The notes beneath the pieces are model-generated. The model had not been told where the DNA came from and did no database searches. It saw only the letters and a program-made list of their open reading frames with translations. Position numbers and translations under genes: made by a program. Below are positions 11,611-23,800 of a stretch of DNA of 64,000 nt, piece after piece (position 1 is the stretch's first letter; every line of letters begins with the position of its first letter). The DNA is from Actinomucor elegans (lineage: Eukaryota; Mucoromycota; Mucoromycetes; Mucorales; Mucoraceae), in assembly GCA_026027325.1 (NCBI GenBank), contig JAMSLZ010000010.1:1338359-1402358 (forward strand), in the 5' to 3' direction.

Positions 11611-13914
11611 TGAACGGGATAAGAGGCCGCTTAGAGCCAACCAGTGATTGAATAATCATAACACTGCATGTAGATGATATACCGACAGTGAATGGCTCTG
11701 GGTAAACATATTATATTCATTGTACTCTAGACAAAGGATGTAGCAATTGCAGCTACATGTTCCGAGTGCGACTTACTTGACAGATGTGGCACAAAACTAA
11801 AATTGATAATGTAAAGATCTATAATAGATCTAGAAAAAGACTAACCTGAAAAAAAATACAGTTTAGAGCCAATCATCAAAATATGATATGGCCCTAGTTG
11901 CTTCAGTGAAATAGCGCTCCGGGAAGAACGTAACTACTCAATTTGAACATGTGCTAGTAATCAGGGGTGGTATTGAACCCGAATCACTCGAAGCGTGGAA
12001 AATAATGGTAGCCTGATTTTGGAAAAAGGCCCCAAGAGTATCACCTTATTATTCTTAGTTGGATCCCTCCACCGCTTCAATTAAAGGATTATTCTATCTT
12101 CTTCTTCTTTATCTAAACAAATAGTAGTTATTGACTTGTTGTTACAAGCTTTGATGGAATGTAAGAATGAGGTTATATATATATATATAAAAAAAGAAGA
12201 TGGGTACGGGTTCCTGTTTATTATTTGTAAGTGGTACTGCTTATTTATATAAAATTGGATGATGGTTCATGCAAGGATCCACTATCAATCATGTTTTAAT
12301 GGATTTACGACTAAAATGAGTTGATTATTGTAGATGCTAACGTGTATAATACTACCAACTCATCATCACACTGAGTTTGTCATCCTAATAGCCCTCCTGA
12401 AACTTTCTATTGAAATAATATGTCAGGGCAACTCTACCTTTGTTTAGCTCATAAGTTGATTGGGTATGTTGTATGAACTGGGAGAAGAGGATTGGATTGG
12501 CTCGCTTTACCATCAGTTGCCACAAATATATCGGATGCTTCGCTAAATAAGTTCGAGAAATAATAGAGACAACGAATATCTTTATTTCCTTCTAACTTTA
12601 TCAATGACACATAACCAATCGTATATTTGTCAATAGGACACCAAGAAGACCCTGCTGCAAAACTATAAAGAAAACACTGCTAGCTGTCATATAAAAAATT
12701 CTACCTGATGTTAAAATCGATAGCATGTCTCGGTATTTGCATGCTGTCCTGTTGCTGAAAGCCTAGACTGAGTTATTATTGAAGTTATTTAGTTCTATCT
12801 GAAAAGAAGAATTTAGGATAGAAGAGCCTATTTATTACTCATGATCAATTGAAGGCTAGTTCAGAACAAGACTGAGATGATTGTAAAGATAGATTCAAAA
12901 TACTTTGAGGTCTTTGTTGTAAATATGTCTCATAAATGCAAAAAGTCATGAAGAATAAAAGGCGGCATCATATTATTATAAACTTCTCATGCTTACTTCT
13001 TGATATGAATGTAAACGTCCTTAGTACCGATGTATATATATATATTAACTTTGACGTACTGAGAAAAAAAAAAAGTCATCCAAGCGTTACGTGATAGTGG
13101 TTTAAGACATGATCCATAATCCAACTTGATTATCCACAGTTCATAGTCTAGATATTGAAGCTTGATTTACACCAAAGTTAATAGATCTTTAGTTACCAAG
13201 CTGAAGCAGTTGCCAAAACAGCTTTATTAATATGTGATCCCCCCCCCCCTTCGGTACCTACTGTTGAATGTTTAATGAGCTATAACAGTATTTTTTTGTA
13301 TCCTTTTTGGCTCTATGACAATTTCTGTTCATTGATAATAATCCACCTATTGGTTTTTTGTTCTTATAATTTGTTTTTAAGACGCTTGTCAGTGCTGAGT
13401 ACACCCAAAAATTGTACATGTACTATGTTTATTATTAAATAGTTTAATTAGCAGTTAACAATTCACAAGTATGGGCAAATTAGATAAACTTTAATTAACT
13501 AAATAGTTGTAATAGCTATCAGATGCAATACTATGCCAAAATTGGTCGTGAAATCTATTGATCATTGGATTCGGTTAATATGAAACGCATCTTGTTTAGG
13601 GCCAATCATTGAAATAAGGTACAATTGTTGTAGCTTAGGCAAATAATGTTTCTTTAATGAAAGTAATTGTTCATCTTTGACATGAATTGGTCATCAGATG
13701 CGTCATTAAATTGGAAATGGTTGAGGAATGGAAAGAAGATAAATAGAGTTTAATTCCAAAAAGTTTGCAAAAGCATGCTATTGCGAAGCGGACAAATGTC
13801 ATTTTGAAGAACTTTTAGTAGAGGCGATTATATAATACTGTATACAGATTTATTACTATTGGACTCGTTAATTGGATGTCGATCATAACAAAGGTTAAAG
13901 ATATGTTAGGCATA

Positions 13915-15937
13915 TTATAGCACCTCGACCTGTTTTCTTTTAACGAATTTAACTTGTCCAGAAGGTGGCCCATTATAATCATTCTCTATCCCCTGGATGC
14001 TAATCTCGCCAACTGCCGTCATGTCGTAATTGCGAATCAAGTAAGATATGATGCCTTTGATTTGATGAGCAGCAAACCATCGGCCTGGACAAGTTCGTCT
14101 AATAAAAAAATAAAATTTAAATATTTATGTAGCAAAGGTACTATATGATATACTTACTTGCCCAAGCCAAATATTATATTATCAGTACTTGCTTTTATTG
14201 CTGGCTTATCGAGTCCAGCAAATCGAAATCCATTAAACTTCTCTAGATGGATTTGTCCTTTTAGGTTTTCCGGGTCATGATGAACTAGCCACGTATTAAC
14301 AAAGACCTCTTTACCTATACATGTTTCTTATTAGTTAGTGTTGTTCATTGCATAAATATATTAGTTGTAAAACAAAACCTGGCTTCACAACAGCTCCTGA
14401 TTTGAATATAATGTCTTGATTACTGATATTCGTTTGAGGCAAGTCAATACCTCCCATACTCATGCGCAATGATTCACGAATAAAGCTATCCAGCTTGACT
14501 AAACGTCGATAAAAGCCAGGTGTATAGAGAATCTTGTCAGTTCCAGCTATACCTTCTGCTTCTAAGGCTTCCTGCTGCTCTTCTCTTAGTGCTTGAATGT
14601 GCTCAGGGTATTTTACAAGGCAATATAAGATTTGATTTATAGTGTTTGCGCCTGTGTGGATCCCAGCAAAGATAAAGCCCAAGATAACGGTAGTAATTGA
14701 TTCAAGGTAATCATTATTAATTTCATGAGGGTAAGCGCTTAATATATAGCTGAGGATTTCGCCATTGTCCTTCTATAGTAAAATAACACAGAGTGACGTT
14801 AGAACTTGCTTAAAAATTTTACTATTACATACTTTTGCCTCATATTTTCTCTCATGTTTTCTTTTGTAGATCTCTTTCTCTATGGCTCCTCGAATTAGCT
14901 TTCTGTATTTTTGAACTGCTTCTGTCTTAGGACTTATAAACCTATAAATTAACAGAAAAATTGAGCATAATGAAAACAAGGCTAATCGTAATCACCTACC
15001 GCTTATAAAGCTTATTCATTAAGGGAAAAATGATGCGTAGTATACCAGGTTTTATTTCGTCGCCAATGTCCTTGGCTGACTGCTCAAAGGCATACATTAG
15101 GTCTTTGTCCTCACAAAGCTCTAAGCCAACAAAAGCTGATGCGCTGTATTTTGAGACAAACTTTTTTACAAGAGGTAGCAAATCAGGCAGCGTAAATTCA
15201 GGTTCTGTATAATAAGGCCTGTTAATTCTGATGGTTCAATCATCTACTATTTTTTTTTTTTATGCATACCGTTAATACGCTCTGCCTCTTTTAAAAACTG
15301 TCAAATGATACTTGTGTTAGTAATGCTTGAATATCGTATATATACATATATAGTACTAAATCCTTTTACCACTTCAAATGCTCGAGAACTGTAGTCATTT
15401 AGATTAGGCGTCAAATGTTTCAAGATAATTTTTTTAATGACTCTTTCTGGAAACACATGTTTGTTGGTTTCTTGAAAAAAGTTATCACCGATATACTATT
15501 TAACATTAGATAATAAACTCTTGCAACATATTTGTCTGAAAGCTAGATACCTTAAGTTTACTCGTAAGAAAACACAGATCAGGGTGATGAAATGCTTCAG
15601 ACAAGTCCTCAGGACCAATTACCGTGACCAATTCTCCTCGGAAATGCATACGAAATACGGACCCATACTTCTCAGAATTAGTCTTGGTAAAAACAAATGG
15701 GTTCTTGTAATAATCAATTGTCGATCCGAGAAACGGTAGCTTGTACGGGACCAGCGGAGGTAAATTCTCCTTTTTCTATAAGTAATATTTAGTTCATGCA
15801 GCCTTTCCTCCACAAGCTTATACCTGAATGGTCGACATCAATATAGATGTAGACTTGATGAATGACACAACAAGAATGACAGTGCCCACTACAGCACCAA
15901 TCGTTTCAAATAGCTGACCAGTTATTATGTCTTTCAT
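13915..15937 (-). CDS. Cytochrome P450 (copy 1)
   Basis: Nine minus-strand exons (15937-15824, 15775-15551, 15495-15370, 15297-15270, 15204-15000, 14941-14833, 14772-14379, 14314-14158, 14098-13915) give 513 aa with no break. An N-terminal membrane anchor (about 10-28) is followed by a PPLVPYKLPFLGS hinge. The I-helix reads AGIHTG (305-310), the K-helix ExxR is ESLR (369-372), and the haem signature is FGLGKRTCPG with ligand Cys456. P450s bind haem in the ER membrane and use reductase-supplied electrons to insert oxygen. The substrate cannot be told; the CPGRWFAAHQIKG end of the haem loop recalls fungal terpenoid-type P450s. The acidic residue usual before the I-helix Thr is His. It is a paralogue of 31500-33544 with the same exon phases. 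Confidence 0.93.
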
Positions 15938-15976
15938 TTGTTTAAGAGACAATATGAAACAAAAATATAAGCTCGC

Positions 15977-15990
15977 CTTATATATGCAAA
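15977..15990 (-). promoter_or_regulatory. TATA-like element of P450 copy 1
   Basis: TTTGCATATATAAGG on the minus strand, about 45 bases before the ATG. The same TTTGCATATA word precedes the paralogue at a similar distance, so it was duplicated with the gene. Confidence 0.45.
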
Positions 15991-17357
15991 ATCAATCTTA
16001 GTTTTTTTGGGGGGAGGATATGTCCGAAATAAAAAAAAAAAAAAAAAGGCTAAACGATATGATGGCTTTTTGCAAAGTGACCATATGTGATCCTGTGAGT
16101 CTGTTGAATTACAAGTATAAGCTTTGCATCAATGTATGCTCAAAAAAAAAACAGACAGCATTTTATTAAGGTTTGATCTGCTAAATGATCTATCATAACG
16201 CTAACTGGTGATGACAGCTGAATTTGAATGCTATTACTCGAGCTACTTTTTACAGATAATAATAACAAATTCCCATTCCGTTGAAGTATTAAAAGTGCCC
16301 TAATGATGGATAGCATATACTCTTACAATAGCCCATGCTCTTCATTGTTATCTCTTATTACCACTATCATCTATGTATTCTTATAAGGACATTATTAATA
16401 AGGCACTGCGCGTTTGTACCGTATAGTTTCAAATATATCCGGTTAAACTTGAGGTTCAGCTGCACACTTATCAGCAGTACTGTAGGTATTTCTAAAAATA
16501 TAGAACATATATGGGCGTGCACGTTCCAGTGCTAGAAATGCATTTTACCAACAAACTATGCTTCTAAGATGTTGTATGCATAATAGACAGTACACTCTAA
16601 GTCCATGATGTTTGAAGTGAACTCTAAGGAATTAAAACCGTTTTTTTTTAACTTTAGTTTCAGCCTTAGAGGCTTGTAGTAATGCAACGCGCGCGGGTGT
16701 ATTTGTTGCTATATTCTGTAGCGTATAAAAAATACTACTTATAATCATAAAACGAACCACGGCATAATTGGCCATAATCCATATGCATATTGATCATGTA
16801 TTAATAAGTGTTACATGATTAACAACAACACAACATTCAATTTGCACTTCATTTTTGCATACAGTCCATTCATTGAAATAGCCTTGGTTTTCATTTTTTT
16901 TTTTTTTTTAATTATACAAATGTCAAAATAAAGCTGCCAAATACTGTGCGTTTCCTGATATTAACTAATATAAATTATGTTCCGCTACTAAGGGCTTATA
17001 CTCATTTTAAGAAGGATTACAAGAGGAAAATCGAGATTTTTAAGCCATGATCAACGATAAGTACAAAAAATCAAAAAGTACATATAAAGCCTCTGCAGTG
17101 GTTCGGTAAATATCCGGAACTTTGGGCATAATTAATGTGGCTGCTCAAAACTTGATAGTTTTGTCCATATTAGCTTTCAAGTAGTAAATGGAATATCAGT
17201 ATATACTATGAAATGTGCGACAAAGAAGTATCGTAACTACATCTTTAGGATGTCTATGATATGATCAGAAAGATATACCGAATGTCTATCATTGAGATAA
17301 AACCCTTTTGTTTTTCATTAGTCGACATAAATTTAACAAACCCATCATTCATCTTCT

Positions 17358-17614
17358 TACTATGGGAAAATGTCAAATAAGTCATGCTTAGACATTGAAT
17401 AAAAACAGAAGTTGCCGCCGTAAAAACAAAAATCGAGTGAATTACAAGTTTATCTGATTTTTAAGAGAATCGTTACCGTTTCGAATGAATTTCAGGTCAA
17501 CCTGAAATTCATGGAAATAAAGTTTGACGTATTTTGCGTTATTTCATTTTAAATTCGGGTAAGGTACCGATTTACTTGAAATTCACTTTATTTCATTTTA
17601 TTTTTCCCATAGTA
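17358..17614. mobile_element. CACTA-derived MITE (non-autonomous element)
   Basis: 257 bp bounded by TACTATGGGAAAA and its inverse TTTTCCCATAGTA. Read inward from the right, the end (TACTATGGGAAAAATAAAAT, then GAAATAAAGTGAATTTC) closely follows the left end of the 5.2-kb CACTA element at 34203. It has no coding capacity. The first base of both ends is T rather than C. The 3-bp flanks (TCT / TTT) match imperfectly. An internal palindrome lies at 17485-17512. Confidence 0.75.
17485..17512. repeat. Near-perfect palindrome inside the MITE
   Basis: ATGAATTTCAGGT, a 2-base spacer CA, then ACCTGAAATTCAT: 13-bp arms with no mismatch. It could form a hairpin or bind a dimeric protein. Confidence 0.85.
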
Positions 17615-19596
17615 TTTGAAACTTGCCCTCATTGCAACACTTGATACTCTTCAACATCATCTATTAAATCTATGTGAACAGCAGAGCCAGTTTCTAAGTT
17701 ATCGTTGGAGATCCAACATATGTTTAATTGTCGACATACCAAATACAATCAAGAAACGCCACAGCAAGAAGTATTCTTTTATCTAATTGTACCTATCAAA
17801 GCAACCATTGTTTTAAGTACTATGGAAATCATACAAAGTAACATCCAGAAAGCACATGTATCCAGGAACTTACTAGAAGGTATAGGTATCGATTTTATAG
17901 GCTTCTACTATCATTTTCAACGTAATCCTACAAACAAATGGTTAGGCCACAAATGGAATACGACTTAGAAATAGTGAAGCTTCACTGCTCCCAAAAACAA
18001 GGACCTAGAAACAGCACAAATCACCTATATTTGTCAAATATTTATTGGTTCTTTCTATTTTCTCTACAAAAGCGATGAAACACATGTTTAAAGTTACTAT
18101 TCATGCAAGAGCAGTGTAATATACTACAAACCAAATTCAATCAAAGGTTTTTAATTTTACCGGATGATACATCAATAATTCGTCTGCTTCCGAAAAAAGA
18201 CACAGAAGCTCCTATCTTCCAAAGAAATAAGATCTCTAGGACTGATCTCTTCTGTCAAACATCCTCTTTCCATACAAAAAATGCCAAACAAATAAAGGTT
18301 AACTGTCTTGAAGCAAACTTCCGATTTAAATCTAACCACAGCCAAAATCTGCTCTGTTATCGTGCTGTTACAATTATGTATCAATTGGCCCTAATTCTAT
18401 GGTTGTCAATAACAAATACAGAGTAAAGTAGGCTCATACGTCGGCGATTCGGTTGGATCCGTAATGGATATTTTCCAATTGTGTTCCTGTGAAAAGCATA
18501 TGCTGACCAAGAAACTATTAGGTTGAATGTATGCGTATGCATGTCTTTAGTTATACACCCTTCAAACAGAGAAGGATCCTCTGTCTTTGTTGCTAAATAT
18601 ATTCTCCCGCTAAATTGCCTCGTAAACCTTTATGGTATGTTATTGGGCTCATTAATGGAAAATACTGCAAGAAATAGATGCACTCCATCATGGTAATCAA
18701 GAAACCTTTGCGCCAATCTCTGCTGAAGAATACTTCCTTTTTTTTTCTGAAATAAATTAAATCCAGATCAAATCAGTTCCTTATACACTCAGTTTTTTGT
18801 TTCCTTCGTCTTTTTGATTCTTGCGTTTAAAGAGAGTTTTAGTTCATTTCTATTACAGCAGAACCATCTCCGGATCAATATAAGACATTACAGCGTCTCA
18901 TGTTTAGAAGGATATTATCTTCAATTTAATCAAAATCATATTAATATTGGTTCACTTTTATTTAATGTGAATAAACTGTTAGCACAATTTGCGTATGATT
19001 GAAACGTACGTCAAATAACACAAAAATTATTTGAAAAATACAAAAATTAGTGAAACTATATTTGATAATAATAAATGATAAATGTTTGTGAAAATTAATC
19101 ATAAGCAAAAGAATGATATAATGAATTGAATTGAATTGAATTGAATTTAATGAAAGCAAAAGAGATGATATGTTTAGTGATTACCAAAATAAAAGTGAGT
19201 ATTGACGTTTACATTATTGAAATGATGAATACATTAATAAATTATGTCGGATAACTCGAAGATTTGCTTGGTATCTATGCAATCGCAATTTTGGGACCAT
19301 CTTGAAAGTCTCAAGTCTTATGCGTTGATATGATGGACAGTATTGGCTTGTTCTGGATTTATTTTTGCCTATGGTGCAAGGCACAAATGTTTTTTTAAAA
19401 AAAAATATGATCGCCTACTCTTGGATGAGATGGATTTATATAATAGTAAAAATATGTCTCTAAAATACTGCATTCATGCCCCTCTCCCTCCCAAAAATAA
19501 AACAAAAAAGAACGGTTACGAAAATTAGGTCTGAGAACTTTTGAAATTACTGTTGTTGACCATTTTTAACACTCTACTTTTTTTTTTTTCGAACAA

Positions 19597-19690
19597 TGTC
19601 ATTTTAATGTCACATTTAAAGGCAACCAAATGTTCAGAATGACTTGATTCATTTACCAGAATTATTATTTGACTAAGGTGCTATAGGTCT
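19597..19690 (+). repeat. Dispersed repeat copy (diverged)
   Basis: Keeps TTTTAATGTCACATTTAAAG, then TGTTCAGAATGAC and TTATTTGACTAAGG of the family. Confidence 0.5.
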
Positions 19691-19765
19691 ATTTCATTTA
19701 TTAATGAGTGAGAATAATTTGCATTTCATTTGGCCAAAGCCAATAGATATGTTGCACCCTCCATC

Positions 19766-19850
19766 GATCTCGATAAATGTTACATCTGATCAATTATCCG
19801 CATTCAGAAGAATGAGCTGCTGTCTATCAGAGCGCCTAGTTAGAAGGAGT
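19766..19850 (+). repeat. Dispersed repeat copy
   Basis: Keeps CATCGATCTCGATAAATGTT, then ACATCTGATCA, CATTCAGAAGAATGAGCTGC. Confidence 0.6.
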
Positions 19851-20698
19851 GCAGTGGATATATTATATTATTAAAACAATTAGTTATATCCTATGCCTAT
19901 GGACGGTGTTTACTCATAAAGAGACCACATGAAACGATACTGTCATTATTAAAATTTTTAAATTTTCTAGTAAACTCTCATCTTGGCTTGATAGATGGTA
20001 ATACCAAAAGCTAAACTATTATTCCGAAAATAGTTCGAATAGTATGGATTTTGAGTAGCTTTTGATGACCAAGTTGAGAAACACTGTGATTTAATTGTAT
20101 CATAATGATGGAGGTATTCAAGCATCTAACCGACTTTGCAATCAGATCGATAGAATTGTTGCACTAGTACGAGAAAGCAAGCATGGAAAGGCAACCCTCG
20201 ACATTTGATTGGCTGACGATGGTTGATAGCCTGTGTTAAAATATATACTTATGCAATATTTTATTGGATTTCGGTGAATTAATATTTGAACCTCTTCTTT
20301 ATGAGGCAAAATTGTAGAACCCTAAATTGTTAGTTTGAAAAGGCCTTTGTAGTAAAAAAAAAAAAAAAAAAAAAAAAAGGTATGAGATGATATAACCTTT
20401 TTTACCAAAACTTATATATAGTTTAATTTTGTATCCATTTATGTACAGATTATATCACATTTCCTACCAAAGTATCGGACTCTTTCAATGAAATAGCTCT
20501 AAAAACCCGTGAATAAATTCAGGTGGCTTGTTACTATCCGCAATAGTATATACGTCACGCTCACGCCGTTTTGGATTTTTTTTTTTCGGTCAACAAACTT
20601 TTTTTTTTGGCTTCTGATATTTCGTTCTTCTGTTTAACGACGCTCGGTGCACTTTTTAATTCTAACCCTTTTAAATCGCACCACTTCTTATTAGCAAA

Positions 20699-20782
20699 GT
20701 GAGTAATTATGGCCCATTATTTATTTAAATGTTCTCTTCTAAACATGGATTTGAATTATATAGCCAATTTAGGTCCTGCTAG
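20699..20782 (+). other. Probable 5'-UTR intron of the eIF4G gene
   Basis: A GTGAGT donor at 20699 and a CTAG acceptor at 20781-20782 lie just before the coding start at 20812. It is inferred from splice-site quality only. Confidence 0.45.
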
Positions 20783-20811
20783 GATATGCAATTTTGAAAA
20801 AACAACAACTA

Positions 20812-23800
20812 ATGAATAGAACTCCTAATACAACCGAAAAAACAAACGCTCAACCAGTGTTCAACTACGCTCAGGCTGCAAAGAGAAGCTCGCAAAACTT
20901 GGAATCGCAAAAACCCAAATCAACCACCACAACACCCACTGCTGTCAATGAACCAAAAGCATCTGTGGCAGAAGCTGCTACTGTAGAAGCACCTTCATCT
21001 TTTGCTGCCGCTTTATCGAAGAACGCGCAACCCAATACGTACGTGATTTATATATTGGGGTTAGATCCTAGATTCTAACCTCTGCTTTTCTTTGTAATTA
21101 GTCCTAAAAACACCTCCAATGTCAAATCTAATAGAAATGCGTCTGTTCAATTACCTAGAGAACCCGCTACTGATGCAGGTAACGTCATATATGCGCAGTA
21201 AATAAAACCAGTAGCTAATATTTTTTATTATTATTATAGCACCGATTCAATTCGGTTCTGTCACTGCTGAGGCTAAGGTGGAAGAAACCAAGCCTGTAGA
21301 TACCGAAAGTTTACCTGTAACAGATAATACATCATCTGTAAGTTTCGAAGCGAAAAAAAAGAAGATATGGTGATTATTAATTATTTTTATAGCGTCGTGA
21401 TTCTACGCATTCGAGTACTTCTGGTTCAGAGCCCCATTATCACAATAACCGTCATTATGGCTCTCGTCATAACAATCAAGGAAAGCATAATAGCAACATG
21501 CACTCACCCAATATGCAACCTAGCTTTGTTCCTCATCACGCAAAGAAGCCCATGTCCCCTCACATGGCTTCGGCTACGTCTCCCAATATGAATGCTAGTC
21601 AAAACAGCGGCAACTGGCAAAATAACCAATATGTAACTATCTTGATTCAAACAAAATAGTTGTAGATGCTTATGCTTTCTTTTTATAGTATCGTCCTTCC
21701 CAATACTACGCGCCTAGCAGCTATCCTATGCCTATGCCCACCTATGGTGGCCAGGCTTTCGTTCCTCAACCTGCCACCAGCAAGGCAATCCCAATCATCA
21801 ATCCTAATACCAGCGAAGTAATCAATCTTTCCACTCAAACTTCTTCATCTAACAAAGACGCATCTGCTGCACCTGCTACTGCTGCTGCTGCTTCTGCTGC
21901 TGCTACTGCTGCCAAGGTAGACGATAAGGAAACGAAAGACTTTAAGATTGCCGCCACTCCTTCTCGTGCCATCAAGATTGTCAATCCTAGAGTAAGTAAC
22001 ATTAAATTCTTGGATGTTTTTTTTTCTTTGCTAATGAAAGCTATTATAGGAAAAGGAGGAAGAAGCCGAGAGAAAGGCAAAGGAAGAAGCTGAGAAGAAG
22101 GCAAAGGAGGAGGCTGAGAAGAAGGCAAAGGAAGAAGCTGAACAAAAGGCTAAAGAAGAGGCTGAAAAGAAGGCTAAGGAAGAAGCTGAAAGAAAAGCCA
22201 AGGAAGAGGCTGAAAAGAAGGCAAAGGAAGAAGCTGAACAAAAGGCCAAGGAAGAAGCTGAACAAAAGGCCAAGGAAGAAGCTGAAAGAAAGGCCAAGGA
22301 AGAAGCTGAACAAAAGGCCAAGGAAGAAGCTGAACAAAAGGCTAAAGAGGAAGCTGATCAAAAGGCTGCCGCTGAAGCCAAGCTCGCCGAGGAAGTAAAG
22401 GCTAAGGCTGAAGCTGAAGCAAAGGTTGCTACTGAGGCTAAGGCTGCTGAAGCTGCTGCTGAAGATGTCAAAGAAGAGGATCGCATTGCCGCCATTACTG
22501 CCGAAAAGGCCGCTAGAGGTGCTGTTCCCGGTCGTCTTGATATCTCTGCCATTCCTGCTCATGTTTTCCACGATTCACCTGTTTCTACACCTACTAGTCC
22601 TGCCCCTCCCAAGGTTAAGGCACCTCCCATGAAGGTCATTGAAGATTTTAGTGCTATCCAATACCCTCCCGAGTTTTTAGCCCCTAAGGCTAGAGATCCT
22701 GTTACTGGCAAGATTTCTTATGACTCTGCTTTCTTGATGCAATTCCAAAAACTCTGTCTTGAATCTGATGAAGATTTATCTGAATTCAAGCAAATGAACG
22801 ATGAACAAGGTAGCGGTAATGAAAACAGACGCGGTATGTCTCGCCGTCAAACTTCTGAGCGTGGTGGTCGTGGCCGTACCCCCGGTGGATCTGGTGAGGG
22901 TATGTATAGAAACAATTCGCGCGATGGTCGTTCTGAAATGGGTAAGTTCTCTGGTGGTCGCCCTCTTTCACATCGTCAAGGTAGTAGTGGACCTAATTCT
23001 CCAGGTATGGAAAGACAAGGATCACATGGCGGTAGAAACCGTAGTGGCCGTGGTGGCAAGGGCCGTCATCCTCCTAGAGAGCAAGTTGGCGCACCTACTA
23101 TTCCTCTTGATCAAGTTGTTCCTTTAGAAAAGAGCGAAAATCGTTGGGTCCCTACAGTTGTAGCAACTGATGGTGCTGCTGCTACTGCTTCTGAAGCCGC
23201 CGCCGCTGCTGCTGCCGAAATTGTTTCTCAAGAAGTGATCATTCGTAAGATTAAGGCTTTGTTGAACAAACTTACTCTTGAAAGATTTGAATCCATCTCT
23301 AATCAAATCTGGGAATATGCTAAGCAATCTGAGAAGGAAGAAAATGGTCAATCTTTAAGAACTGTCATTCAACTCATCTTTGATAAAGCCTGTGATGAAC
23401 CTAACTTTGCTAGTATGTGGGCTCAATTATGTAAGAAGCTATTTGATATGATCTCTCCCGATAACAATATCAAGGACGTCAACATTCTCGATAAGAACAA
23501 GGAACCCGTCTCCGGCGGTGCTCTTTACCGTAAATACCTTCTTAACAGATGTCAACAAGAGTTTGAAAAAGGTTGGAAGACTGATTTACCCAAGATTGAT
23601 GAAAGTGCTCCTGGAGAAGTCATGATGACCGATGAATATTACGCTGCTGTCAAGGCTAAGCGTCAGGGTCTTGGTCTTGTTCAATTCATTGGTGAGCTCT
23701 TTAAACTTCAAATGTTGACTGACCGTGTCATGATTGAATGTTTGATGAAGCTTTGCTCTGATCCTTCTCATCCCGAGGATGAAGAGACAGAAACTATGTG

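Larger units (their letters stand above)
8996..13914. other. Gene-poor interval (4.9 kb)
   Basis: No frame longer than about 80 codons, and none looks protein-like. It contains a T run of about 30 bases at 10541-10570, a 9-base C run at 13240, and copies of the dispersed repeat described separately. The rest is anonymous AT-rich sequence. Confidence 0.6.
15991..20698. other. Gene-poor interval (4.7 kb)
   Basis: Holds a 257-bp MITE (17358-17614), a short ATTGA repeat at 19121-19146, an A run of about 24 bases at 20354-20377 and two dispersed repeat copies. Open frames at 17705-17968 and 18103-18426 (+) have no recognisable motif or splice context and are not called. Confidence 0.55.

Noticed and set aside
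11930..12010. Sequence resembling a tRNA T arm (TTGAACCCGAATC)
   Set aside because: No acceptor, D or anticodon stem could be paired around it.
17705..18426. Two plus-strand frames of 87 and 107 codons
   Set aside because: Amino-acid mix is plausible but there is no motif or splice context, and the region next to the MITE is otherwise empty.
21835..22571. Long minus-strand frames opposite the eIF4G repeats
   Set aside because: They are mirror frames of the 21-bp coding repeat (Ser/Phe-rich shadows) and lie on the antisense strand of a well-supported exon.
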